Source of the DNA: an uncultured Pelagibacteraceae bacterium
Lineage (GTDB): Bacteria > Pseudomonadota > Alphaproteobacteria > Pelagibacterales > Pelagibacteraceae
Assembly: GCA_902558795.1 (NCBI GenBank)
Contig: CACEFI010000004.1
Coordinates: forward strand, 1 to 45,586
Length of the DNA: 45,586 nucleotides
Direction of reading: 5' to 3'
Both the position numbers and the translations under genes were made by a program. Under the pieces are notes generated by a model. It was not told where the DNA came from. It saw only the letters and a program-made list of their open reading frames with translations, and ran no database searches. Of the stretch, positions 1 through 6,777 are shown one piece after another (within the stretch, counting starts at the first letter, position 1; every line of letters starts with the position of its first letter).

Positions 1-279
1 ATAATCGCTATCTTTTTGTACATGATCTCTTGGAAGTCTAGTGTTAAAATATTGATCTAGATCATCAATTTTCAACTTTGAAATATAAGAATATTTTTTT
101 TTAAAATCTAAATTAAGAAATTTTTTAATATCTTTTTTTTTTGCAAATTTTTGGATTAAACAATCCATTACAAATTCCATGTCATTAAGGATTGGCTTTA
201 AATCTCTTTGAAAGTTAAGAACATTTTTTATTTTTAAATATCCTTGTTCAAACAATTTCTTTTGTAGATTATTTGCCAT
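1..279 (-). CDS. Phytanoyl-CoA dioxygenase-like protein, N-terminal part
   Basis: This gene is cut by the left edge of the window and is absent from the ORF track. Reading the minus strand from the ATG at 277-279 gives 93 open codons. The beginning, with LFEQGYLKIKNVL, resembles the N-terminal pattern of phytanoyl-CoA dioxygenase (PhyH) proteins, where a short helix and a 'GYxxIxNVL' strand precede the jelly-roll core. The iron-binding His and Asp would lie outside the window, so activity cannot be judged. It is downstream of, and in line with, the 2-oxoglutarate oxygenase gene at 311-1180, with a 31-base gap, so the two oxygenases and the PanE-like gene may be one transcript. The family call is an inference from a short segment. 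Confidence 0.55.
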   Translation of the reverse strand, partial: MANNLQKKLFEQGYLKIKNVLNFQRDLKPILNDMEFVMDCLIQKFAKKKDIKKFLNLDFKKKYSYISKLKIDDLDQYFNTRLPRDHVQKDSDY

Positions 280-310
280 TAATAGAACCTAGTAGAATTT
301 TTTAACAATA

Positions 311-1180
311 TCAATTCTTAGGAGCAGTTGTTAAATAATTTGCATCATGAAAAGAAGTTAACATTTTTTTCTTAGTACTGATGATGTGCGGATAGTAAGC
401 TGTTCCTTTATAATTCCAAATAACTGGTTTATTGAGTGCATAACTTCCATAAATAAAAAATCTTTTTGGACAGTTTTTTTCTATAAAACGTTTAACTCCA
501 TGATAAGAATTTGGTGTAGATTGAAAAAATACCACAGTCCCTTTCTTTGGAGTAAAAGCTTTAACTACTTCTAGTTCACTCATTTTTGGAAATCTTCTGA
601 AACTTTTTCTTAAATTTTTCTTTGATTTTTTTCTATAAATTGTAAGCGAACCTCCATTTTTTTTTGGAATATCTGTTAGATAAATTAAGAAATTATACAA
701 TCTCGTAATATCATCTCTATGAGGACGTAATCTGTATCCTCCCTTTGATACCGAAAAGTCTATATCTAAATTTACTTTAGGATTAGTATAATTGTTACCT
801 AACATTTTTTTTAATTCACTAGAATTTAATTTTTTTTTAATAGTAAACTTTTTAGGATTAAATGATTTTGGTTTATGTAGATTAACCCATGAACCATCCT
901 TGAAATTTTTTGTAAATAAATTTTCAATTTTTTTATAAAAAGACTTACTATTAAAAAGCCTAAAAAGCTTTGCAGAGTTAATTGAATTTTTGATATATAA
1001 ATTAAAATTTTTAGAACCTTTATTAATCCTGCTTCTGCCTCCCATAATCATATCATCAAATGATTTTGAGTTGCTGATTTCTTTAATTAATAAATTACAT
1101 ATATTTTTTGAAACAACGTTGTCTCCAACTAAAACAGGAAAGTTACTTTTGATTTTTTTTAATTTATTTGTACTGAGCAT
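311..1180 (-). CDS. 2-oxoglutarate/Fe(II)-dependent oxygenase
   Basis: The 289-residue protein has the signature of the 2OG-Fe(II) oxygenase (prolyl-4-hydroxylase-like) fold. PHRDD supplies the iron ligands His154 and Asp156, SYHGVKR supplies the second His (227), and an Arg about 13 residues later (240) is placed to bind the 2-oxoglutarate carboxylate. The stretch LYNFLIYLTD followed by GGSLTIY is the usual strand pair between the two ligand sets. There is no signal peptide, so it should be cytoplasmic. The first 130 residues are Lys/Asn-rich and do not resemble a known extra domain. The ATG directly abuts the stop codon of the PanE-like gene, which indicates co-transcription. The substrate cannot be deduced; members modify proteins, lipids or small molecules, including sugars. 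Confidence 0.75.
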   Translation of the reverse strand: MLSTNKLKKIKSNFPVLVGDNVVSKNICNLLIKEISNSKSFDDMIMGGRSRINKGSKNFNLYIKNSINSAKLFRLFNSKSFYKKIENLFTKNFKDGSWVNLHKPKSFNPKKFTIKKKLNSSELKKMLGNNYTNPKVNLDIDFSVSKGGYRLRPHRDDITRLYNFLIYLTDIPKKNGGSLTIYRKKSKKNLRKSFRRFPKMSELEVVKAFTPKKGTVVFFQSTPNSYHGVKRFIEKNCPKRFFIYGSYALNKPVIWNYKGTAYYPHIISTKKKMLTSFHDANYLTTAPKN

Positions 1181-2125
1181 TTAGCTGTACATACCTTCTT
1201 TCACTTTAATCATTTTATACATGAGATCATTTAGAGGTGTCTTAACACCATGTTTTTTACCTATTTTTGAAACTGCACCACTAATAAAGTCTATTTCAGT
1301 TTTTCTCTTGTATTGAACGTCAAAAGCCATAGATGACTTGTTAGTTTGCATTGAGTCTACAATTTTATTAAACATAAATAAGCATTCATCTTCAGAAACA
1401 TTTACACCATCAGCAAGTGCGACTTCTCTAGTTTCTAGAATTATTTCTTTACCTAGGCCTCGAGATACTTCGTTTGCTTTGTTGTTTATATATAAATCAG
1501 TATGATGAAGATCAAAAATTGCAGATAATGGTCCAATTGCTGTTAGAGCAAAAAGTTTCATCCATTTTCTTTTTTTTACATCTTCAGCTGCAATCATTTC
1601 CAAATTATGCGCAGTAAAAGTTTCAGCTATTTCTGTAATTCTTTCTGTTATTCCTCCTTCATATTCACCAATCCATGAAGGCAATGCACCATGGTTCATT
1701 ATATGACCTGGTCCTAAAATATTTGAAGCTTGTGTTGTTGTTCCACCGATTACTTTCTCTTTCCCAACAATACTTTGAATTATTGACTCATGACCAATTC
1801 CATTTTGAAAAGACATGAAGACTGTTTTTTCACCAATAATATTTTTAATGCTATTTAGTGCTGGTTCTAATGCAGTTGCTTTACACATAACAATCACTGC
1901 ATCCATTTTATCCAACGATGATGGATCTGAAGTAGCTTTAACCTTAATTATACGATCTCCACCATGACCATCCATTTTCAAACCATCTTTGTTAATTGCA
2001 TCTACATGTTCTTTCCAAACGTCAATTAAAGTTACATTTAAACCTTTTTCAGCTAGCAATCCTCCAAATAGGCATCCCATAGCGCCTGCGCCTAATACAG
2101 ATATTTTTAAATCTTTGTTTATCAT
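1181..2125 (-). CDS. Ketopantoate reductase-like (PanE/ApbA family) dehydrogenase
   Basis: The 314-residue protein starts with a Rossmann motif, LGAGAMG (residues 11-17), and follows the PanE/ApbA plan of an N-terminal NADP-binding domain and a helical C-terminal domain. True ketopantoate reductases carry a W-x-K-L-x-x-N-x-x-x-N-P-L pattern; here it reads WMKLFALTAIGPLSAI, so the Lys (190) is kept but both Asn positions are Leu194 and Gly198. The late SSM and KTEID elements are kept. The pattern argues for a related 2-oxoacid or 2-hydroxyacid substrate rather than ketopantoate. It is first in a minus-strand unit, divergent from the DUF1907 gene across an 86-base gap that contains a conserved dyad. 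A PanB-like protein is encoded 1.5 kb away. Family assignment is firm; the reaction is open. Confidence 0.8.
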   Translation of the reverse strand: MINKDLKISVLGAGAMGCLFGGLLAEKGLNVTLIDVWKEHVDAINKDGLKMDGHGGDRIIKVKATSDPSSLDKMDAVIVMCKATALEPALNSIKNIIGEKTVFMSFQNGIGHESIIQSIVGKEKVIGGTTTQASNILGPGHIMNHGALPSWIGEYEGGITERITEIAETFTAHNLEMIAAEDVKKRKWMKLFALTAIGPLSAIFDLHHTDLYINNKANEVSRGLGKEIILETREVALADGVNVSEDECLFMFNKIVDSMQTNKSSMAFDVQYKRKTEIDFISGAVSKIGKKHGVKTPLNDLMYKMIKVKEGMYS

Positions 2126-2146
2126 CGTTACCTTTTTAAAATAATT

Positions 2147-2167
2147 TATGTATAGAAATTATATATA
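2147..2167 (-). promoter_or_regulatory. Candidate operator, copy 1 (21-bp dyad)
   Basis: Read on the minus strand this is TATATATAA, three bases, then CTATACATA, an imperfect inverted repeat. The same 18 specified bases occur at 6738-6758 and 28985-29005. With copy 3 the identity extends over 24 bp (2147-2170). The 3' half ends about 21 bases before the ATG of the PanE-like gene, and the site also lies 44 bases upstream of the DUF1907 gene, so it could control both directions. The element includes a TATAAT that could serve as a -10 box. Confidence 0.5.
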
Positions 2168-2211
2168 TTATCTATAGACAATATGCAAAATAAATTATAG
2201 CTTATAGTATT

Positions 2212-3189
2212 ATGCAATTAAAAATAGAAAAGGGAACTTTTACAAACTATTCACTTGAAGATATAGCGAGTGCATTAAAAAAAGGACTTTCAGAAAATTT
2301 TAAAAATGTTGAAGTAGAAGTTGTAGATTGTCCTAATCTTCGTGAATGGGATTGTCCATCTGAAGGAATCAGTGGTAACCAAAAAATAATAGATGTTGGT
2401 GGTGAGCCATATATGCATGATCCTAATTTTATTGGTGCTGAATTTGATTACCAAGAAATTTCCAAAATGATTGGATCAGAAAAATCATATGCTTTAGGTG
2501 CTGGATCTGGTGCAATGTCGTGTTTGGATGGTCACTGTGGAGAATTGGTAATTAACGAAAATTTAATAACTGACGAGTCTAGATCTATAATTGCAAGAGT
2601 AAGTCCTGATAAAAAATGTATCGTTGAAAAATATAGCGCAAGAAAACACGGTGGACTTGGCAATATTTATTATACAGATGGCAAACAAGGAAAAGTAATA
2701 AAAATAAAAATTAAAGGAAGATCAGGTGATCAAGGTTCACTACCACAAGCAATGCGATCTTCATTATCAAATAATTTAAATCTTAAAGACAATGAACATA
2801 TTGCTATTGCAGGCGTGTTTAGAATTTTAGAGGGAAGAGTAAGATCTCATGTTCAACCAGATTATAAAGATATCAAACACGAATACTATGATCCAAAACA
2901 AATGAAATGTGTGAAAGATTTTCTTCAATTTTATGAGCCAGTTGGACCAAAGTTACAGTGTTATACAGTTCTTTGGACTGGAGACCCAACTGGAGGAGAA
3001 TTGAATTTAAGAGAGTCTGGTGAACATACACATTTCCATTCTTATCAAGATGATAAAGATGCAGGTCATTATCATTTTGATGTAACACCAGATGAAATAG
3101 AATATGAAGGATATTTTAATACAGCTTCAGAAGTACATAGAGTGAATAATATTTATAAAGAGCTACTAAGCAAAAATAGTATTGAATAG
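2212..3189 (+). CDS. DUF1907 / C11orf54-like putative metal-dependent ester hydrolase
   Basis: The 325-residue protein aligns along its whole length with what I recall of the human C11orf54 (DUF1907) sequence. Shared landmarks are VDCPNL near residue 42, GGEPY, LGAGSG, a CIVEKYSARKH block, GKVIKIK, and a C-terminal EHTHFH followed by GHYHFD. In C11orf54 three His of this last region bind zinc in an ester hydrolase active site; the equivalents here would be His272, His274 and His286, with two extra residues between them. There is no signal peptide. It leads a plus-strand unit with a winged-helix regulator (28 bases on) and a PanB-like protein. The natural substrate of the family is not established, so the role in this cluster is unknown; a lactone or ester intermediate is possible. 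Confidence 0.8.
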   Translation: MQLKIEKGTFTNYSLEDIASALKKGLSENFKNVEVEVVDCPNLREWDCPSEGISGNQKIIDVGGEPYMHDPNFIGAEFDYQEISKMIGSEKSYALGAGSGAMSCLDGHCGELVINENLITDESRSIIARVSPDKKCIVEKYSARKHGGLGNIYYTDGKQGKVIKIKIKGRSGDQGSLPQAMRSSLSNNLNLKDNEHIAIAGVFRILEGRVRSHVQPDYKDIKHEYYDPKQMKCVKDFLQFYEPVGPKLQCYTVLWTGDPTGGELNLRESGEHTHFHSYQDDKDAGHYHFDVTPDEIEYEGYFNTASEVHRVNNIYKELLSKNSIE

Positions 3190-3190
3190 A

Positions 3191-3205
3191 AAACTTAATA
3201 AGTTT
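3191..3205. promoter_or_regulatory. Perfect palindrome before the winged-helix regulator gene
   Basis: AAACTTAATAAGTTT is a 7+1+7 perfect palindrome in the 28-base gap ahead of the regulator gene. It is followed by TTTAAGTTTATTTAA (3203-3217), and a one-mismatch copy of that second string occurs at 6696-6710 in front of the aldehyde dehydrogenase. It could be an operator for the encoded regulator or merely AT-rich sequence; no terminator T-run follows. Confidence 0.3.
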
Positions 3206-3217
3206 AAGTTTATTTAA

Positions 3218-3631
3218 ATGAAAAGACAGTTTAAGTATCCTAAATCTTTTGAAGAGCAGAAAAAAATTCCAAAAATAACTCAAAAAAGAATTAAATTAGC
3301 AGAAGCTTCATTAGGAGATTTTGAAGGAAGACTAGAGAATGATTTGCTTAATTGGTTTTCATTAACTCCTCAGCATTGGATTATGCTGCACATGGTAATG
3401 CTTGCTTATTATAAAAATAAATCAATTACTAAAAATGAATTATTAAAAGTTATTGAAAAATCTTATCTGACATCAAATGTTTATATAGACACTGCAATAA
3501 AAAAAGGATTTTTTAGAATTATCAGAAATGAAAAAGACAAAAGATCAATTTTTATTTTGCCTTCAGTGATAACAATAAAAACTTTTGAAGGATTCATAGA
3601 TAGAAGAGATATAGTTTACAAAGGTATTTAA
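3218..3631 (+). CDS. Small MarR-like winged-helix transcriptional regulator
   Basis: This 137-residue protein has no clear close relative known to me. The middle shows a winged-helix pattern: a helix pair (TPQHWIMLHMVMLAYYKN), a 'KSITKNELLKVIEKSYLTS' segment in place of helix-turn-helix, then VYIDTAIKKGFFRIIRNEKDKRSIFI. The last part mimics the recognition-helix end and wing of MarR proteins, where 'L...GLI.R..D..DRR' precedes the beta hairpin. It is short, with a basic N-terminus and no ligand domain. It is the only regulator gene seen in the window. It lies between the DUF1907 and PanB-like genes, and its last base is the first base of the next ATG (TAATG overlap), so it is translated with PanB. 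Fold is moderately supported; targets are inferred only. Confidence 0.6.
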   Translation: MKRQFKYPKSFEEQKKIPKITQKRIKLAEASLGDFEGRLENDLLNWFSLTPQHWIMLHMVMLAYYKNKSITKNELLKVIEKSYLTSNVYIDTAIKKGFFRIIRNEKDKRSIFILPSVITIKTFEGFIDRRDIVYKGI

Positions 3632-4446
3632 TGAAAAATATTTATACTTGGGCAGCTAAGCCAGCTCAACGTAATTTAACAGTTGGAGATTTAAAAAAAG
3701 CAAAAGGTAAAAAAAAATTTACTCAAGTAACTGCAAATAGTTTTGAAGAAGCTGATGCCGCTGAAAAAGCTGGCTTTGACATGATTATTTCAAATGCAAA
3801 GAACGTAGTTGAAGTTAGAAAGGGTTCAAAAAATCTTTTTTTAACTGCCGCATTAGTTTTAAATGAATATGTGACAGCTGAAGATATTATGCGTGGTGCC
3901 TTTAAAGCTTTAGAAAATGGAGCAGACGCCGTGATGACTCCAAGAAGCATGAATATTGTTGAAATGCTAGCTAAAGAAGATGTCCCAGTGATGGGCCATC
4001 TAGGTTTGGTTCCAAGAAAATCAACTTGGATTGGTGGACTAAGAGCTGTTGGTAAAAGTTCAAGTGAAGCATATGAATTATTTCAAAAATTTAAAAGATT
4101 AGAAGATGCTGGTGCTTTTTCAGCTGAGTGTGAGGTTATACCGGAAAATGTAATGGGGGAAATTTCAAAAAGAACAAATATCGTAACAGTATCTCTTGGA
4201 GCAGGAAAAAATGCAGATGTAATGTATTTGTTCATGGAAGATATTTGTGGTGATACAGAAAATTTACCAAGACATTCAAAAGCTTATGGTAATTTGCTAA
4301 AACTTAGAAATGAAATTAAGCTTGAGAGAGTAAGAGCGCTTAAAGCATTTAAAAAAGATTCTATGAGTGGAAAATTTCCCGGAAAAGAACAATCCTCTAA
4401 TTTAGATAAAAAACAACTTGAAGAATTCTTAAGTAAGATTGATTAA
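3631..4446 (+). CDS. Divergent PanB-like (PEP mutase/ketopantoate hydroxymethyltransferase fold) protein
   Basis: The 271-residue protein shows the second half of the PanB family clearly: VPVMGHLGLVPRK (residues 118-130), GAFSAECEVIP with the catalytic-type Glu, and SLGAGKNADV matching the 'GIGAGP.CDGQ' loop. The first half does not fit a working ketopantoate hydroxymethyltransferase. The GDSLGM segment that binds magnesium is replaced by SNAKNV (54-59), and the 'ADMPF' aspartate is replaced by LTAALVLNE (71-79). So PanB activity is unlikely and another substrate or no metal is suggested. The start overlaps the regulator stop by one base, and the stop overlaps the convergent aldolase by four bases. 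Fold assignment is good; the reaction is unknown. Confidence 0.75.
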   Translation: MKNIYTWAAKPAQRNLTVGDLKKAKGKKKFTQVTANSFEEADAAEKAGFDMIISNAKNVVEVRKGSKNLFLTAALVLNEYVTAEDIMRGAFKALENGADAVMTPRSMNIVEMLAKEDVPVMGHLGLVPRKSTWIGGLRAVGKSSSEAYELFQKFKRLEDAGAFSAECEVIPENVMGEISKRTNIVTVSLGAGKNADVMYLFMEDICGDTENLPRHSKAYGNLLKLRNEIKLERVRALKAFKKDSMSGKFPGKEQSSNLDKKQLEEFLSKID

Positions 4447-5237
4447 TAGGTGTCAGAGCCTTCTTTTTTATTAACAGAACCCTTCATTCCATCTACCATA
4501 GATTTTGCACCAGCGCTTAACGCTCTTAAATCAGATGCAATCGTCACAAAATCAAAACCTTTTTCAATCATCTTAGTTGCATATTCTGTAGTACCGTTGT
4601 GAATTCCTGCAAAAATATTATTTTTTTTAGCATGTTCTAAAATTCTTAAAATTTCAGAATAAGCTTTTGTGCTTTCAGGTCTATCAAATCCTGGTTTTTC
4701 ACCAATTGCTAAACTTAAATCTGCTGGACCAATATAAATACCATCCACACCTGAGGTAGACATTATCTCATCAAGATTTTCTAAAGACTCTTTAGTCTCT
4801 ATCATTGCTAGTTTTAGTATTTCCTCATTAGCATGATCTGCATAATCAGCTCCACCGTAAATTAAACCTCTTATAGGACCAAAACTTCTGTAACCATCAG
4901 GTGGATACATACATGCTTGAACAAAGTTTTCTGCCTCTTTTTTATTACTTACCATTGGACAAACAATTCCATAACAACCAGCATCTAAGATTTTCATAAT
5001 TTGACCTGGTTCATTCCAGTTAACTCTAGCTAAAGGAGTTACATCTGTTGTTGATATTGTCTGAAGCATAGGAAGTGCATTACTGTAATCTACTAAACCA
5101 TGCTGCATATCGATAGTTAAAGAGTCCCAACCTTGATGAGCCATTGCTTCAACAGAAGCTGTACTTGGAATTGCACACCAGCCGTTAATAACAGGTTTAC
5201 CTTCCTTCATCATTTGTTTGATTTTATTTTTTCTCAT
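4443..5237 (-). CDS. HpcH/HpaI-family class II pyruvate aldolase
   Basis: The 264-residue protein is a TIM-barrel aldolase of the HpcH/HpaI family, which cleaves 2-oxo-3-deoxy acids to pyruvate and an aldehyde. Visible residues are His46 in IDMQHG (most characterised members have EHA or EHG), Arg71 in ARVNW, the metal ligands Glu147 (MIETKE) and Asp173 (GPADLS), and the C-terminal DLRAL loop. The Q-H-G variant is a recognised branch with few studied members. The gene sits four bases downstream of the aldehyde dehydrogenase gene on the same strand, which suggests that the aldehyde released here is oxidised by that enzyme. Likely substrates are 2-keto-3-deoxy sugar acids made by the nearby dehydratases. 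Confidence 0.85.
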   Translation of the reverse strand: MRKNKIKQMMKEGKPVINGWCAIPSTASVEAMAHQGWDSLTIDMQHGLVDYSNALPMLQTISTTDVTPLARVNWNEPGQIMKILDAGCYGIVCPMVSNKKEAENFVQACMYPPDGYRSFGPIRGLIYGGADYADHANEEILKLAMIETKESLENLDEIMSTSGVDGIYIGPADLSLAIGEKPGFDRPESTKAYSEILRILEHAKKNNIFAGIHNGTTEYATKMIEKGFDFVTIASDLRALSAGAKSMVDGMKGSVNKKEGSDTY

Positions 5238-5241
5238 TTTT

Positions 5242-6684
5242 CTAAATTTTTAATCCCATGTGAGTGTATTTCACATTTAGATAATCTTTTATTGCACCTG
5301 ACCCACCTTCACGACCATAACCAGTTTGTTTTATTCCTCCAAAAGGTGCCTCAGCAATAGCAACAACACCAGTATTGACTGCGACACAACCAGACTCTAA
5401 CTTTTCAGATCCAATATGAGCTTTATCCATAGAGTTAGTGTATAAATAACTACACAATCCTAAGTCATTATCATTTGCTCTTTCAATTACTTCATCAAAA
5501 GTTTTAAAAGTCAAAATTGGAACTAGTGGACCGAAAGGCTCTTCTTTCATTATTGTAAAATTATCTTTTACGTCATCAAAGACTGTTGGTTCGTAATAAT
5601 AACCTTTGTTGAAACCAGAAGGTCTTTTTCCACCCATTAAAACTTTTGCACCTTCTTTTTTTGTCGTTTCAACTAACTTTTCTATTTCTTCTAATCTTTT
5701 TGCAGTACTTAGAGGTCCTAATTCAACCCCTTCATCCATACCATTTCCTATTTTCAACTTTTTTGCTCTTTCCATAAAAGCACTAACAAACTCATCTTTT
5801 CTATTTTCTTGTATATAAAATCTATTAGGAGAAATACAAACCTGTCCATTGTTTCTAAATTTACCAGTTATTGCTATATCAGCTACTTTGTTCATATCTA
5901 CATCTTCACAAACAATAAAAGGTGAATGTCCGCTTAGTTCCATAGTAACTCTTTGAACTTTATCAGCTGCTTTTTTTAAAATAATTTTACCAACTCTAGT
6001 AGATCCAGTAACAGAAACTTTTTTAATAATATCAGACTCCATTAATTCATTTGAAATTTCAGCAGGATCCCCTGATAAAAGACTAACAACACCATCTGGT
6101 ACTCCGGCTTCTTTGCAAATATTCACTAATTCCATTACAGCACCAGGAGTAATAACGTCTGGTTTACATATAACGGAGCAACCTGCTGCTAAGGCAGTAG
6201 AAATTTTTCTTGAAGCTAAAACTATTGGAAAATTCCAAGGAACTAAAGCAGCTACAACTCCAACTGGTTGATAATAAACATGAACTCTTGTATCTGGAAA
6301 TCTACTTTGTTGAGTTTGACCATAAATTCTTTTTGTCTCTTCTGCATTCCACTCAAAAATATCAGCTCCACCACCAACTTCACCAACTGCTTCTGCAAGA
6401 GGCTTTCCAACTTCAAGAGTTAACCATTTTGCAATAACATCTTTTTTTTCTCTCATTAGATCAGCAATTTTCCTAAGCACGTATGCTCTTTGCCATGGTG
6501 CAGTATTTTTCCAAATTTCCAAACCTTTCTCAGCTGACTTTAATGCTTTTTGAACCTCAACAGATGAAGCTTTTGATGCTTTTCCAATCACTTCTTCTGT
6601 TGCAGGATTTATTACATCATATGTTTCTTTTTTTTCAGCTTGTTGCCACTTACCATCAATAAATTGTCCAAATTTTTCGTACAT
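5242..6684 (-). CDS. NAD(P)-dependent aldehyde dehydrogenase
   Basis: This is a full-length 480-residue aldehyde dehydrogenase. It has the PWNFP motif with Asn151, the cofactor-loop GSTRVG (227-232), the general base Glu249 in MELSGH, and the nucleophile Cys283 in GQVCISPNRFY. The overall look is of the succinate-semialdehyde/glycolaldehyde/lactaldehyde group. It is cytoplasmic. It leads a two-gene minus-strand unit with the HpcH/HpaI aldolase, and is divergent from the IolD-like gene across 93 bases that hold the conserved dyad. In this setting glycolaldehyde, lactaldehyde or 2-oxoglutarate semialdehyde from sugar-acid breakdown are plausible substrates; the sequence alone does not decide. 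Confidence 0.9.
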   Translation of the reverse strand: MYEKFGQFIDGKWQQAEKKETYDVINPATEEVIGKASKASSVEVQKALKSAEKGLEIWKNTAPWQRAYVLRKIADLMREKKDVIAKWLTLEVGKPLAEAVGEVGGGADIFEWNAEETKRIYGQTQQSRFPDTRVHVYYQPVGVVAALVPWNFPIVLASRKISTALAAGCSVICKPDVITPGAVMELVNICKEAGVPDGVVSLLSGDPAEISNELMESDIIKKVSVTGSTRVGKIILKKAADKVQRVTMELSGHSPFIVCEDVDMNKVADIAITGKFRNNGQVCISPNRFYIQENRKDEFVSAFMERAKKLKIGNGMDEGVELGPLSTAKRLEEIEKLVETTKKEGAKVLMGGKRPSGFNKGYYYEPTVFDDVKDNFTIMKEEPFGPLVPILTFKTFDEVIERANDNDLGLCSYLYTNSMDKAHIGSEKLESGCVAVNTGVVAIAEAPFGGIKQTGYGREGGSGAIKDYLNVKYTHMGLKI

Positions 6685-6737
6685 AGATTATATTTTTTAA
6701 GTTTACTTAATTAGGTTTTTTAATTTATAAATATATT

Positions 6738-6758
6738 TATATATAAACACTATACATA
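6738..6758 (+). promoter_or_regulatory. Candidate operator, copy 2 (21-bp dyad)
   Basis: Same dyad as at 2147 and 28985: TATATATAA, then ACA in place of TTT, then CTATACATA. It lies in the divergent gap between the aldehyde dehydrogenase and IolD-like genes. Its end is 19 bases from the IolD-like ATG, close to the 21-base spacing seen at the PanE-like gene. The three differing bases are exactly the centre of the dyad, as expected for a dimer-binding site. Confidence 0.5.
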
Positions 6759-6777
6759 TTAAAAAATAAACAAATTT

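Noticed and set aside
386-574. 62-residue plus-strand ORF, and similar opposite-strand ORFs at 990, 2873, 3723, 5133, 5606, 6210, 7778, 9678
   Set aside because: All lie inside convincing genes on the other strand or frame, have no recognisable motif and show the odd composition of shadow ORFs.
1181-4446. Pantothenate synthesis operon (panE, panB)
   Set aside because: Active-site residues of both enzymes are replaced and panC is absent nearby, so a vitamin B5 role is not supported.
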